The notes below the pieces were generated by a model. That model had not been told where the DNA came from. It was given only the letters and a program-made list of their open reading frames with translations, and did no database searches. Positions 1 through 7,376 of a stretch of DNA of 43,315 nt are shown here, piece after piece. Made by a program: the position numbers and the translations under genes. Source of the DNA: Bacteroidales bacterium (GTDB lineage: Bacteria > Bacteroidota > Bacteroidia > Bacteroidales > UBA932); the NCBI GenBank assembly GCA_017617715.1, contig JAFZVQ010000059.1:1-43315 (forward strand). The letters are read 5' to 3'. How positions within the stretch are numbered: position 1 is the stretch's first letter; every line of letters starts with the position of its first letter.

Positions 1-115
1 CAACGCTGCAATGGTGGATCGATTTATTGCAATGTCCGCGAAACACGCGAACTTGCGATTAAATAACACTGATTTCAAAGAACTTTTATTCTACGGCGTT
101 CGCGCCGTGGCGTAA
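1..115 (+). CDS. 3' end of an unidentified gene, cut by the window edge
   Basis: Reading frame 2 is open from the window edge for 37 codons to a TAA at 113-115 and gives a coherent mixed helix-like tail with basic, aromatic and hydrophobic residues. It ends well before the next gene. The fragment is too short to assign to a family, and a chance open frame cannot be excluded in a stretch this short. The bases that follow (116-295) are AT-rich and hold no recognisable promoter or gene. Confidence 0.4.
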   Translation, partial: NAAMVDRFIAMSAKHANLRLNNTDFKELLFYGVRAVA

Positions 116-295
116 CTTTTATAAAACTAACGAACTATTGAAACAGCACGTATATTCAATATGTCATTTCAAATATTACCAGCTATCCATCTCAAACAGC
201 AATAGTTACTGGTACATTATTTAATGGTTCACTCAGAATCAGGAGTTTTTCTATTACCATAACGCATGGTATTCCGATTCAATAGTTTGTTACTT

Positions 296-634
296 ATGAG
301 AAAAGTAGTATTAATTTTATTTCTTGTTTCATGCTCTCCTCTTTCCGAGCTAATTATTCAAGAGCCGAAAGAAGAATTGGTTTCCGCTGAACCTTGGACA
401 AAATCCTCAGTCTATACTACAAGGTTAAATTATCATAAAGCTGTGCACTTTGCCCAATCAAACCACATTAATATGATTATCAAACACGTTCAGTTAAAAG
501 ATAGTCTTTATGTGCAAACTCTCAGCGCAGATGATTTCAATGCTTTAGGTTTTTCTCAGGAAGAGATTGATTTCAGTAATCAATATATCAATGTTATTAA
601 TGAGCAGTTAAAGCAGGACCTTTATGAGAAGTAA
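296..634 (+). CDS. small putative lipoprotein of unknown function
   Basis: I do not recognise this gene. The ATG at 296 is preferred over the in-frame ATG at 266 because it places a short lipoprotein signal at the very N-terminus (MRKVVLILFLVSC, with Cys13 as the likely lipidated residue). The mature part, about 100 residues, is soluble, charged and probably helical. Near its end is a stretch reading F-N-A-L-G-F-S-Q-E-E-I. The gene is strikingly AT-rich and uses codons unlike the GC-rich genes from 884 onward, which suggests separate ancestry. No partner gene lies close by. A role at the inner or outer membrane surface is only an inference from the signal. Confidence 0.6.
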   Translation: MRKVVLILFLVSCSPLSELIIQEPKEELVSAEPWTKSSVYTTRLNYHKAVHFAQSNHINMIIKHVQLKDSLYVQTLSADDFNALGFSQEEIDFSNQYINVINEQLKQDLYEK

Positions 635-740
635 AGCCTTGTATTGCTTTTTTTAATTTTCAGACTGTGTTTCTCTCATGTCGAAAAGATTGTTGCCAAG
701 TTGATGGGTTGAGCTGGGTTTTTGGGGGAATCATTCCTAT

Positions 741-767
741 TATTACAATTATTACAGTTATTACAAA
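741..767 (+). repeat. three tandem 9-bp units (TATTACAAT-like)
   Basis: TATTACAAT, TATTACAGT and TATTACAAA follow each other directly in the 249-bp gap between two plus-strand genes. The gap holds no other gene that I can see. The repeat could be simple slippage or a protein-binding array; nothing decides between them. Confidence 0.6.
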
Positions 768-883
768 AACACGACTCAATACGGGCAAGGTAGAGGCCAT
801 AGCGTTGTAAACCACATTTGTCCAATGGATCTATCTGAGTAATTATATCTGATTCACGTCAATAAAAGTGAAGGTTTTATAAA

Positions 884-2254
884 TTGAGACTATTATTGCT
901 ATCCAGTTTATGTTTGTTTGTTCTCGCCTGCGAGGAACCGTACGTCCCTCCTACACCCGGGGGCGGCGGGCAGTCCGTGAAGAGCCCGGAGACCGTGGGG
1001 CAACCGCTGTCCGCCTGGACGGAAGGCACGCTCGACATCCATTTCATCAACACCTCCACCGGCGAATGCACTTTCCTGATATTCCCGGACGGCACGCAGA
1101 TGCTGGTGGATGCGGCGGGCTCGCATGTTGCCACCGGTCCCGTGAACAGCACCACCAACACCGGCATCCGTTCACGCTGGGACCCCATGAAACAGAGCGG
1201 CTTCAGGGCGGGAAAGTTCATCGCAGATTACATCAGGGACTGCATGGCGTGGACCGGCAACAACACCCTGGACTACGTGCTCAACACCCACTTCCACGGC
1301 GACCATTTCGGCGGCACCACCGGCATGCCGGTGTCCGACCTGTCTTCCAGCTACGTCAAACAGAGCATGGCGGAGATTCTCGACCTGCTTCCGGCAGGGA
1401 CGCTGATGGACCGCGGCTGGCCGTCCTACGACTACCCCTTCGACGTGCAGACAAAGGCCTCCAACGCCACCATAGTCAAGAATTACGTGACCGCCGTCAA
1501 GTGGCACGTGGACAACACGGGGCTGAAGGTGGAGCGCTTCAAGGCCGGTTCAGCCGACCAGATAACCCTGAAGGCACGGCCCGGCGACTACCCGGACTTC
1601 TCCGTCCGCAACATAATGGTGAACGGCGAGGTCTGGGACGGCACGGCCGAAGGCGGCTCCAAGGCCACCTTCCCCGCCCTCAAGGACATAGTCGTCGCCA
1701 ACCCCAAGAGCGTCGGCAACGACGACTGCTGCCCGGAGGAGAACCACTGCACGACGGTGTTCAAGCTAAGTTACGGCAAATTCGATTTCTACCACGGCGG
1801 TGACGCCCAGTACGACGGCTGCTCCACTTTCGTATGGAAAGACATGGAGACTACCGCCGCCATGGCCGCCGGGCAGGTGGACGTGATGAAGGCCGACCAC
1901 CACGGCGTGGGCAACACCAACGGCTACGGCTACGTGGCCAAGAACGGCCACGTCTGCGACGCCATCAAGCATCTTAACCCGCGCTGCTGGATCGTGAACA
2001 GCTGGACCGACGGACACCCCCGCCAGCCTGTGTATGAAGGGGTTACGAACCTCCTGCCGACCATGGACATCTTCATCACCAACACCTGCGACGCCATGCG
2101 CGCCTACGCCCGTTTCGGCCAGGTGAAGGGCTCCGACGGCCACATCGTGGTCCGCGTCGAGAAAGGCGGCGCCCGCTACTTCATCTACACCCTCACCGAC
2201 TCCGACGGCCTCAAGACCGTCAGGCACATCGCCGGCCCCTACACCTCCAGGTAA
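884..2254 (+). CDS. secreted metallo-beta-lactamase-fold hydrolase, lipoprotein
   Basis: The predicted product has 456 residues. The N-terminus is a lipoprotein signal (hydrophobic core then LFVLAC, Cys16). The body is a metallo-beta-lactamase fold of the ComEC/Rec2 C-terminal type: a first strand ending LVDAAG, the metal motif T-H-F-H-G-D-H at residues 135-141 (His136, His138, Asp140, His141), a Y-H-G-G-D segment near 305, and D-H-H at 338-340. All expected metal ligands appear present, so it should be an active two-metal hydrolase, probably at the cell surface or in the periplasm. The substrate is unknown; phosphodiesters are plausible for this branch. The only start giving a signal peptide is a TTG at 884, as no in-frame ATG lies near it. 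Base composition switches sharply from AT-rich to GC-rich just inside this gene. Confidence 0.85.
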   Translation: MRLLLLSSLCLFVLACEEPYVPPTPGGGGQSVKSPETVGQPLSAWTEGTLDIHFINTSTGECTFLIFPDGTQMLVDAAGSHVATGPVNSTTNTGIRSRWDPMKQSGFRAGKFIADYIRDCMAWTGNNTLDYVLNTHFHGDHFGGTTGMPVSDLSSSYVKQSMAEILDLLPAGTLMDRGWPSYDYPFDVQTKASNATIVKNYVTAVKWHVDNTGLKVERFKAGSADQITLKARPGDYPDFSVRNIMVNGEVWDGTAEGGSKATFPALKDIVVANPKSVGNDDCCPEENHCTTVFKLSYGKFDFYHGGDAQYDGCSTFVWKDMETTAAMAAGQVDVMKADHHGVGNTNGYGYVAKNGHVCDAIKHLNPRCWIVNSWTDGHPRQPVYEGVTNLLPTMDIFITNTCDAMRAYARFGQVKGSDGHIVVRVEKGGARYFIYTLTDSDGLKTVRHIAGPYTSR

Positions 2255-2285
2255 CCCTCAGCCTGTTATTCCGAGCACAACCCTT

Positions 2286-2310
2286 TGTCATTGAGCGCAG
2301 CGAAGAATCT
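2286..2310 (+). repeat. interspersed repeat, copy 1 (TTCTTCGCT family, reverse orientation)
   Basis: This is one copy of a short repeat found at five places in the window. Its core reads TTCTTCGCTNCGCTCAGAA in one direction. This copy is slightly diverged (cattgagcgcagcgaagaat). It abuts the truncated Rpn gene copy. Confidence 0.7.
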
Positions 2311-2330
2311 CTCGCTCGACCTAGAGCGCC

Positions 2331-2413
2331 GAATATCAAACCACACTTCGACAGGTGTTTTCGCATTACCGGATTCTCCTGCAAAGCGAGGCAGCTCGCA
2401 CATGAATATGTTC
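2331..2413 (-). pseudogene. remnant of an Rpn/PDDEXK_2 nuclease gene, internally deleted
   Basis: On the minus strand this stretch encodes the segment F-M-C-E-L-P-R-F-A-G-E-S-G followed by K-T-P-V-E-V-W-F-D-I. It matches the intact gene at 13937-14884 (bases about 14491-14575) almost residue for residue. In front of it lies a copy of the intact gene's upstream region, but the first roughly 185 codons are missing. The join falls on a shared GAA: 13815-13817 and 14491-14493 in the intact locus, collapsed into one in this copy. Downstream of 2331 the similarity stops and interspersed-repeat sequence begins. No function is expected. Confidence 0.85.
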
Positions 2414-2578
2414 AGAATTCTTTTTATCTCATTTTTGAGGTGCGACGTGAACGGCTCGGGCTGTCTGTTCACGACACAGCCCTTATAAGGCCCACAGGAG
2501 CGAAATACCGCTTGTGACGTGAACAAATGGGGTGCGGCATTCACGTCACTGTTCGGGAAGGGAGATGCCCGATTAGGT
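2411..2578 (-). repeat. inverted copy of the Rpn gene 5' leader
   Basis: Read on the minus strand, this matches 13648-13817 with a handful of substitutions. It includes the GACGTGAA...TTCACGTC inverted repeat and the second GTGAAC...GTTCAC pair. Preservation of the leader alongside a broken gene shows that leader and gene moved as one unit. Confidence 0.85.
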
Positions 2579-2663
2579 CGGGGAAGGTCCCGAGCGACTT
2601 TGAAATTGCGAGCGAAGGCGAAGCAATTTTGTAGCAGGAGCGAGGGGCCTTCCCCGACCGGAG

Positions 2664-2720
2664 AGATTCTTCGCTGCAAGATTCTTCGCTTCGAGATTCT
2701 TCGCTTCGCTCAGAATGACA
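2664..2720 (+). repeat. interspersed repeat, copy 2, with triplicated AGATTCTTCGCT unit
   Basis: AGATTCTTCGCT occurs at 2664, 2679 and 2694. The last unit runs into the full core and the terminal CAGAATGACA. Local duplication inside a repeat suggests an element still subject to slippage or unequal exchange. It ends 8 bases before the stop codon of the M6 protease gene on the other strand. Confidence 0.8.
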
Positions 2721-2728
2721 GGCGGAGG

Positions 2729-5260
2729 CTAGTTTGCGGTGATGAGGAGCTGGAGGGTTTCGGTGGCGCCGGTGGAGAGGCGGGCTTGGGCGGTGATGAC
2801 GTGGGGGCCGGGGGTGAGGGTGACGGCGCTTGTGCCGGTCACGTCGGCGCTGTCAAAGGTCCAGGACTCTGAAAGGACGGACACGCCTGCTGGCAGGTTG
2901 AGCTGCAGGGGGAATGTAGCTCCGGCTGCGTAGGTGCCGTTGCCCGGATCATTTATGCACACGACTCCCATGTCGGCGAGCGAAGCGAATTCTGCAGCGC
3001 CCCCGCCGCCCGTATCGAAAATGGTTGCCGAGATGGCAATGGCAAAGCCTTCGATTTGTTTCCAATCACTATTCGTCCAACTGAGAGGGCTGAAACATGT
3101 GTTGCTTCCAGGTATCGTGCCCACAAAACCGTCATTAACCGGTTTGTTCACCATAGCGTAGCCTATATACAGGTCTTTTCCGGGAGGGAATACCACATTA
3201 AACTCTTTCAGGTCGACGGTGACCATTTCCAGTTTATGATTGGCTATAGTTACATTGGGAATTCTATGATTGAGCAGCCGGTCCTCGCCCGCATCGATAA
3301 TAATGTAATAAGCCTCGGCGGAGGTGTAGGGCATAATGGACACGTCCATTACCTGACCGCCATTCTTCGGCAGCTCCGAGGCGGGGATATGGATTGCCGC
3401 CATCTCGCTTTCCGAAGGATTTCCCATTGCAAGAAATAATGACCCGTCAGGATCATAATAGCAATAATCAGTGATGCTGTCCGGCTTCAGCGACATATCG
3501 GCGAATGTGGTCCGCGGGGACACACTTACATTCAGTCCGGATGTCCTGTATCCGGACTTTGAGAAGCTGACATATGCGTTCTCATTATCGTAACCGGGAA
3601 TTGGGATGGAGAAAGTGCCGTCGGCACCGGTCAGTGTCTCATAGACCTTCGGGCGCGCCTTGAACCTTTGAACCGTGTTCCCGGAAGCTTTGGAAGGCTC
3701 TCTCATGGCCACATAGACCCCGGAAAGCGGTTGTCCTTCAGTGTCGGTGACCGTGCCGCTGACTTTTTTCTCGACACTTGAGGCCATAAAAAACGACACC
3801 AGTCCGGATTCGTACTTAATGTCAGTCAGCAAGTAGCCGGTGTCGTTATTTTCCCAATCCACGGGCGAATATGTGTGTACGCCATTAGAACCGGGGAAAA
3901 CCATATTAAAGACAGATCCGTTGTAATTGACCACAGAGGGAGATGCCGCACAGACCACGTAGAAGCATGGGTGCTCCTCATAAGTATTGATCATTTCCCA
4001 CCACCACCAGTCATGCGGAGTCCGGCCGGCAACTTTGCGATTCATGGACTTGTCGACATGGTAGACCAACATACCCCTCGGCAGGGGATCGTCCCATTTG
4101 TTCCCGTCGCGGCACTCATAGACAAAGTACTCGCCCTCGGTGTCGGTGAAAGTCTTGTATGCTATGTCGTTGCGCACGGAGGGGAAACTCACTTCGCCCT
4201 CCGGCAGATACTTAATGTCATCCTCGGTCATCCACCCGAGTATAATACGTTCCTCGGCATTGAAATATGGCGGCGTACGACCATCGTTATTGTGGTTGCC
4301 GCCGCTCATGGTGGAGAAGGTTTTCAAGCCCGTGACCTGCCCGTTCTTTTCGTAATCGATGTCGTAGAAATCCGGAAGCCCCAGAGCGTGGCCGAATTCA
4401 TGACAGAATGTGCCTATTCCACAGATATCGGCTCCGGAGTTACCTTTCAATTCAGAAGCGCAAAAATAGTTGAAAAGCTTTTTTCCGTCATACTCCGTGT
4501 TATCCATCACACGCGAATAGTGCGGCCAAATCGAGTCCTCCGATCCTCCGGCATTTTCAGCATATCCGGCATATATGAAACATGCGATATCCACAAAGCC
4601 GTCGTTGTTGAAATCGTATTTCGAGAAATCTATCTGGTCATTCAGCAAACGTGCCGCATCAACCATTGCTTTATTAGGCAGCAGGTCATGCATTTCTTCA
4701 GAATGAGCCCCGTAATACGACATTGAATGTGGAAGGTCCACCGGACCGTACACATCGAAGACTGGAGTGAAGGCTCCGTTGGAATTGTCCGTGTAAAAAT
4801 CCCGTACGGAACCGGTGGCCCCGTTGTCTTTATAGCCCGGCTCATTGAGAAGCCTTGAGATTTGGCTGACCGGCGAAGCGATGGAAAACCTCACGTCGGT
4901 GAAATTTACCAGCAACACCGGAATATGGCGTTCTCCGTGGTTGAATTCCCAGGCGGCAGCGGCCTTGATTCCGTCTCTCTTCCTCTGATTCGACACCAGT
5001 TCACGCCTCATAGCTCCCTTCGCCTTGCGCACAGGGTCGACAGCCGCGTCGCGCCAGTAGCCGGCCACGTCCAGCTCCACGGCCTGGCTGGTGCCCGCCC
5101 TTGTGGTCCAGCTGAAAAACTCGTCGCCGTGGCGCTGCAGACGGACCACCGAGCCGTCGGGCTGCTTGTACAGGAAGACTCCCGGACAGGCAGGATCGGC
5201 GAGCGCGGCCGTGCCCAGGAGGAGAGCCGCAAAAGTGAGAATGATTACCCTGGCTTTCAT
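2729..5260 (-). CDS. secreted M6-family zinc metalloprotease
   Basis: The product is an 843-residue secreted peptidase. It has a Sec signal peptide (residues 1-21), a propeptide-like region, then an M6 (immune inhibitor A-like) catalytic domain. The zinc motif is H-E-F-G-H-A-L-G-L-P-D at 287-297: His287 and His291 bind zinc, Glu288 is catalytic and Asp297 is the likely third ligand. A carboxypeptidase-regulatory-like beta-sandwich starts near 496 (V-S-G-T-V-T-D-T-E-G-Q-P-L-S-G-V) and is followed by further beta-rich domains. The C-terminus is a plain beta-strand segment without the conserved features of a type IX secretion signal. It lies 2 bp downstream of the BACON lipoprotein gene and is probably the last gene of the 9413-2729 operon. 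The likely role is extracellular protein degradation; the substrate is unknown. Confidence 0.93.
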   Translation of the reverse strand: MKARVIILTFAALLLGTAALADPACPGVFLYKQPDGSVVRLQRHGDEFFSWTTRAGTSQAVELDVAGYWRDAAVDPVRKAKGAMRRELVSNQRKRDGIKAAAAWEFNHGERHIPVLLVNFTDVRFSIASPVSQISRLLNEPGYKDNGATGSVRDFYTDNSNGAFTPVFDVYGPVDLPHSMSYYGAHSEEMHDLLPNKAMVDAARLLNDQIDFSKYDFNNDGFVDIACFIYAGYAENAGGSEDSIWPHYSRVMDNTEYDGKKLFNYFCASELKGNSGADICGIGTFCHEFGHALGLPDFYDIDYEKNGQVTGLKTFSTMSGGNHNNDGRTPPYFNAEERIILGWMTEDDIKYLPEGEVSFPSVRNDIAYKTFTDTEGEYFVYECRDGNKWDDPLPRGMLVYHVDKSMNRKVAGRTPHDWWWWEMINTYEEHPCFYVVCAASPSVVNYNGSVFNMVFPGSNGVHTYSPVDWENNDTGYLLTDIKYESGLVSFFMASSVEKKVSGTVTDTEGQPLSGVYVAMREPSKASGNTVQRFKARPKVYETLTGADGTFSIPIPGYDNENAYVSFSKSGYRTSGLNVSVSPRTTFADMSLKPDSITDYCYYDPDGSLFLAMGNPSESEMAAIHIPASELPKNGGQVMDVSIMPYTSAEAYYIIIDAGEDRLLNHRIPNVTIANHKLEMVTVDLKEFNVVFPPGKDLYIGYAMVNKPVNDGFVGTIPGSNTCFSPLSWTNSDWKQIEGFAIAISATIFDTGGGGAAEFASLADMGVVCINDPGNGTYAAGATFPLQLNLPAGVSVLSESWTFDSADVTGTSAVTLTPGPHVITAQARLSTGATETLQLLITAN

Positions 5261-5262
5261 GG

Positions 5263-6474
5263 CTACCTCTGAATTATGAAATACACGCCGTCGGACGTCT
5301 TGAGCCAGAGCAGCTTATCGCTTGTGCCGATCACGGTCGACTGATAATCGCGGACCACCGTGACCGCATCCTTCTCCTGCCGGACCACGTGCACCTCGAA
5401 GGTGTCGCCCTCCACGGCGTTTTCGTCAAAACCTGCCATCTTGTACACGGAAAGGGCGGCCGGATTGGCCAGACGGTACTCGAAACAGCCGTCGGCATCG
5501 ACGACGCGGCTGCTCATGCGCCAGCCGTCACGCCCCAGGATGTAGTCCATGCCGTCCATTCCATAAATGCCGGGGGTGCTGACAGAAAGCATCTTGTCGA
5601 CGCTGGCCTGGAACACAAGCACGCGCAGGCTGGCGCCGGACGGAGAAATGAAGTCCACCGTGGCGCTGCGGCCTTCCGCGCCCGTGTTCTCATCCACGCT
5701 GAAGCGTTCCGTCGCTTCGATCAGGGCCTTGGTGCCGGGGATATGGTGTATCCATGGGACCGGGATCTGCACCTCATAACCTACGTTGGAATTGGTGCGC
5801 ACGGCAAACTCGCAGGCATGGTGATCCAGACGGATGTCCGCATCGTCGGAGAGGATGACGTCTTTCTGATCCTGCACGACCGGAAGCGAATATTCGTATT
5901 TACCGAGTTTGACGCGGAGGCTGCCCGTCCGCGAACCGATATCCTCATTGGGATCCAGCGCCCTTATGTACACGGCCACCGGGCCGGCCGGGCCACTTGT
6001 CACGTCAAGCGTCATCCATTTCGCCCCTTCGCTTATTTCAATGCTCCACTCGAGCGGGGTGTTGAACTTCAAGACGGAGGATGCGGTCCCGTAGAGGCGT
6101 ATCTCGGACGGCTGGAAGAAGCTGTCCATGCCCCCTTGCGTGACGGTGGTGCGCAGTTCCCGGGATCCGGAACGCACCACTACTTCCCCGCTGCGGTCTT
6201 CTTTGGCGGTGTTGTAGTCGAAAGCAAGCTTTATCGTGCCGCCGCCCTTTGAAGCGTTCTTTTCGGGGGCCTCGATCCTGGCCCAGTCCATGTGTTCAAG
6301 GGCTACGGTCCACTTGACGTCACAATCCACGGACAGCGTGAGGTTCTTGGTCATAGCGCCGCAGGTCGCATCGCCGGACACCTCGAGCACTTCGGGTTCC
6401 CGTTCGAACAGGGACGAGCAGCCCGGGCACAGAAGCAGCGCGACTACGGCGGATATGATTGTTCTTACGTTCAT
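5263..6474 (-). CDS. lipoprotein with three BACON-like Ig domains
   Basis: The product has 403 residues. It opens with a lipoprotein signal (MNVRTIISAVVALLLCPGC, Cys19). Three consecutive BACON-like beta-sandwich repeats follow at about residues 40-115, 135-210 and 215-290. Each has a W-[TS]-[VI] or equivalent strand, a W-[AM]-x-[IL] segment, an R-[ST]-G motif and a closing V-x-Q. A unique 110-residue tail follows, with no recognised domain. BACON domains are known from Bacteroidetes surface glycan-binding proteins, where they often act as spacers. The gene sits between the rRNA methyltransferase and the M6 protease with gaps of 13 and 2 bp, so co-expression with the protease is likely. It may hold or present the protease or its substrate at the surface; this is inference. 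Confidence 0.85.
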   Translation of the reverse strand: MNVRTIISAVVALLLCPGCSSLFEREPEVLEVSGDATCGAMTKNLTLSVDCDVKWTVALEHMDWARIEAPEKNASKGGGTIKLAFDYNTAKEDRSGEVVVRSGSRELRTTVTQGGMDSFFQPSEIRLYGTASSVLKFNTPLEWSIEISEGAKWMTLDVTSGPAGPVAVYIRALDPNEDIGSRTGSLRVKLGKYEYSLPVVQDQKDVILSDDADIRLDHHACEFAVRTNSNVGYEVQIPVPWIHHIPGTKALIEATERFSVDENTGAEGRSATVDFISPSGASLRVLVFQASVDKMLSVSTPGIYGMDGMDYILGRDGWRMSSRVVDADGCFEYRLANPAALSVYKMAGFDENAVEGDTFEVHVVRQEKDAVTVVRDYQSTVIGTSDKLLWLKTSDGVYFIIQR

Positions 6475-6487
6475 ATGCCGTACGCTG

Positions 6488-7375
6488 CTATCGCTCCAGG
6501 CGGACTACTATCGAGAGGGGAAGGACCTTGCCGAAAGAATCGTTGAGAGCCAGCTCGCCCGAAGTGATAGTGTCGGGAGCGCCGGCTTTTATGCCGAAGG
6601 CCTCGCGGACGAGGGTCTCGCCGAGGGCGGCGCTGTAGCCGTTGGAGTAGAGGTTGAGCACCATGAAGGAGCCGCGGGGCTTGAGGATGGCGCTGACGGT
6701 GCGGAGCATGTCGAAGAGGCACTCGTCGAGCTTCCATTTTTCGCCGTCGGGGCCGTGGCCGTAGGCGGGGGGATCGAGGATGATGCCGTCGTAGAGGTTG
6801 CCGCGGCGCGCTTCCCTGCGGGCGAATTTCATCGCATCCTCGATTATCCATTTTATGCCGTCCATGCCGCTGCGTTCCATGTTCTGGCGGGCCCAGGTGA
6901 CCACCTGGCGGACGGAATCGAGGTGCGTGACTTCCGCTCCGCCGGCCCTCGCCGCCAGCGACGCCGCCCCGGTGTAGGCAAAGAGGTTCAGCACCTTCGG
7001 CCGCTCCTTCTCCCGGCACTTCGCGAAGATAAACTCCCAGTTCGGCGCCTGCTCCGGGAACACCCCGACATGCTTAAAGGATGTTAATCCTAATCTTAAT
7101 GAAATATCTTTATACCTGATCCACCACTGATCGTCCATGCGGCGGAGGCGGTCCCAGGTGCCGCTGTCCTCCTTGCCGGCCTTGCCGAAGCCGGCGCCGG
7201 GGCGGAAGCGGGTGTGCGAGAGGCGGTCCCACTCGCTATGGGGCAACGACTTGCCCCAGAGCGCCTTGGGCTCGGGGCGCGCCAGCACGAATGCGCCGAA
7301 GCGCTCCAGCTTCTCGCCCGCGCCGCTGTCCAGCAGCTCATAATCTTTCCAGGAGGATGAAGGGAACTCTATCAT
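6488..7375 (-). CDS. class I SAM-dependent rRNA methyltransferase (RlmI-like, COG1092 type)
   Basis: This 295-residue cytosolic enzyme has no signal peptide. The Rossmann SAM-binding motif lies around residues 125-135 (N-L-F-A-Y-T-G-A-A-S), with the acidic strand end L-D-S some 20 residues on. The catalytic loop is L-D-P-P-A-Y-G, with Asp201, Pro202 and Pro203. This architecture fits the YccW/RlmI family that methylates C5 of a cytosine in 23S rRNA, in the shorter form common in Bacteroidetes without an N-terminal PUA domain. The exact target base is not deducible. It starts 1 nt after the stop of the upstream lipoprotein gene, so it is translationally linked into an operon otherwise made of surface proteins. 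Confidence 0.88.
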   Translation of the reverse strand: MIEFPSSSWKDYELLDSGAGEKLERFGAFVLARPEPKALWGKSLPHSEWDRLSHTRFRPGAGFGKAGKEDSGTWDRLRRMDDQWWIRYKDISLRLGLTSFKHVGVFPEQAPNWEFIFAKCREKERPKVLNLFAYTGAASLAARAGGAEVTHLDSVRQVVTWARQNMERSGMDGIKWIIEDAMKFARREARRGNLYDGIILDPPAYGHGPDGEKWKLDECLFDMLRTVSAILKPRGSFMVLNLYSNGYSAALGETLVREAFGIKAGAPDTITSGELALNDSFGKVLPLSIVVRLER

Positions 7376-7376
7376 A

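Noticed and set aside
2729-3000. Type IX secretion C-terminal domain on the M6 protease
   Set aside because: The last 80 residues do not show the conserved glycine and basic motifs of such domains; only a generic beta-sandwich end is visible.
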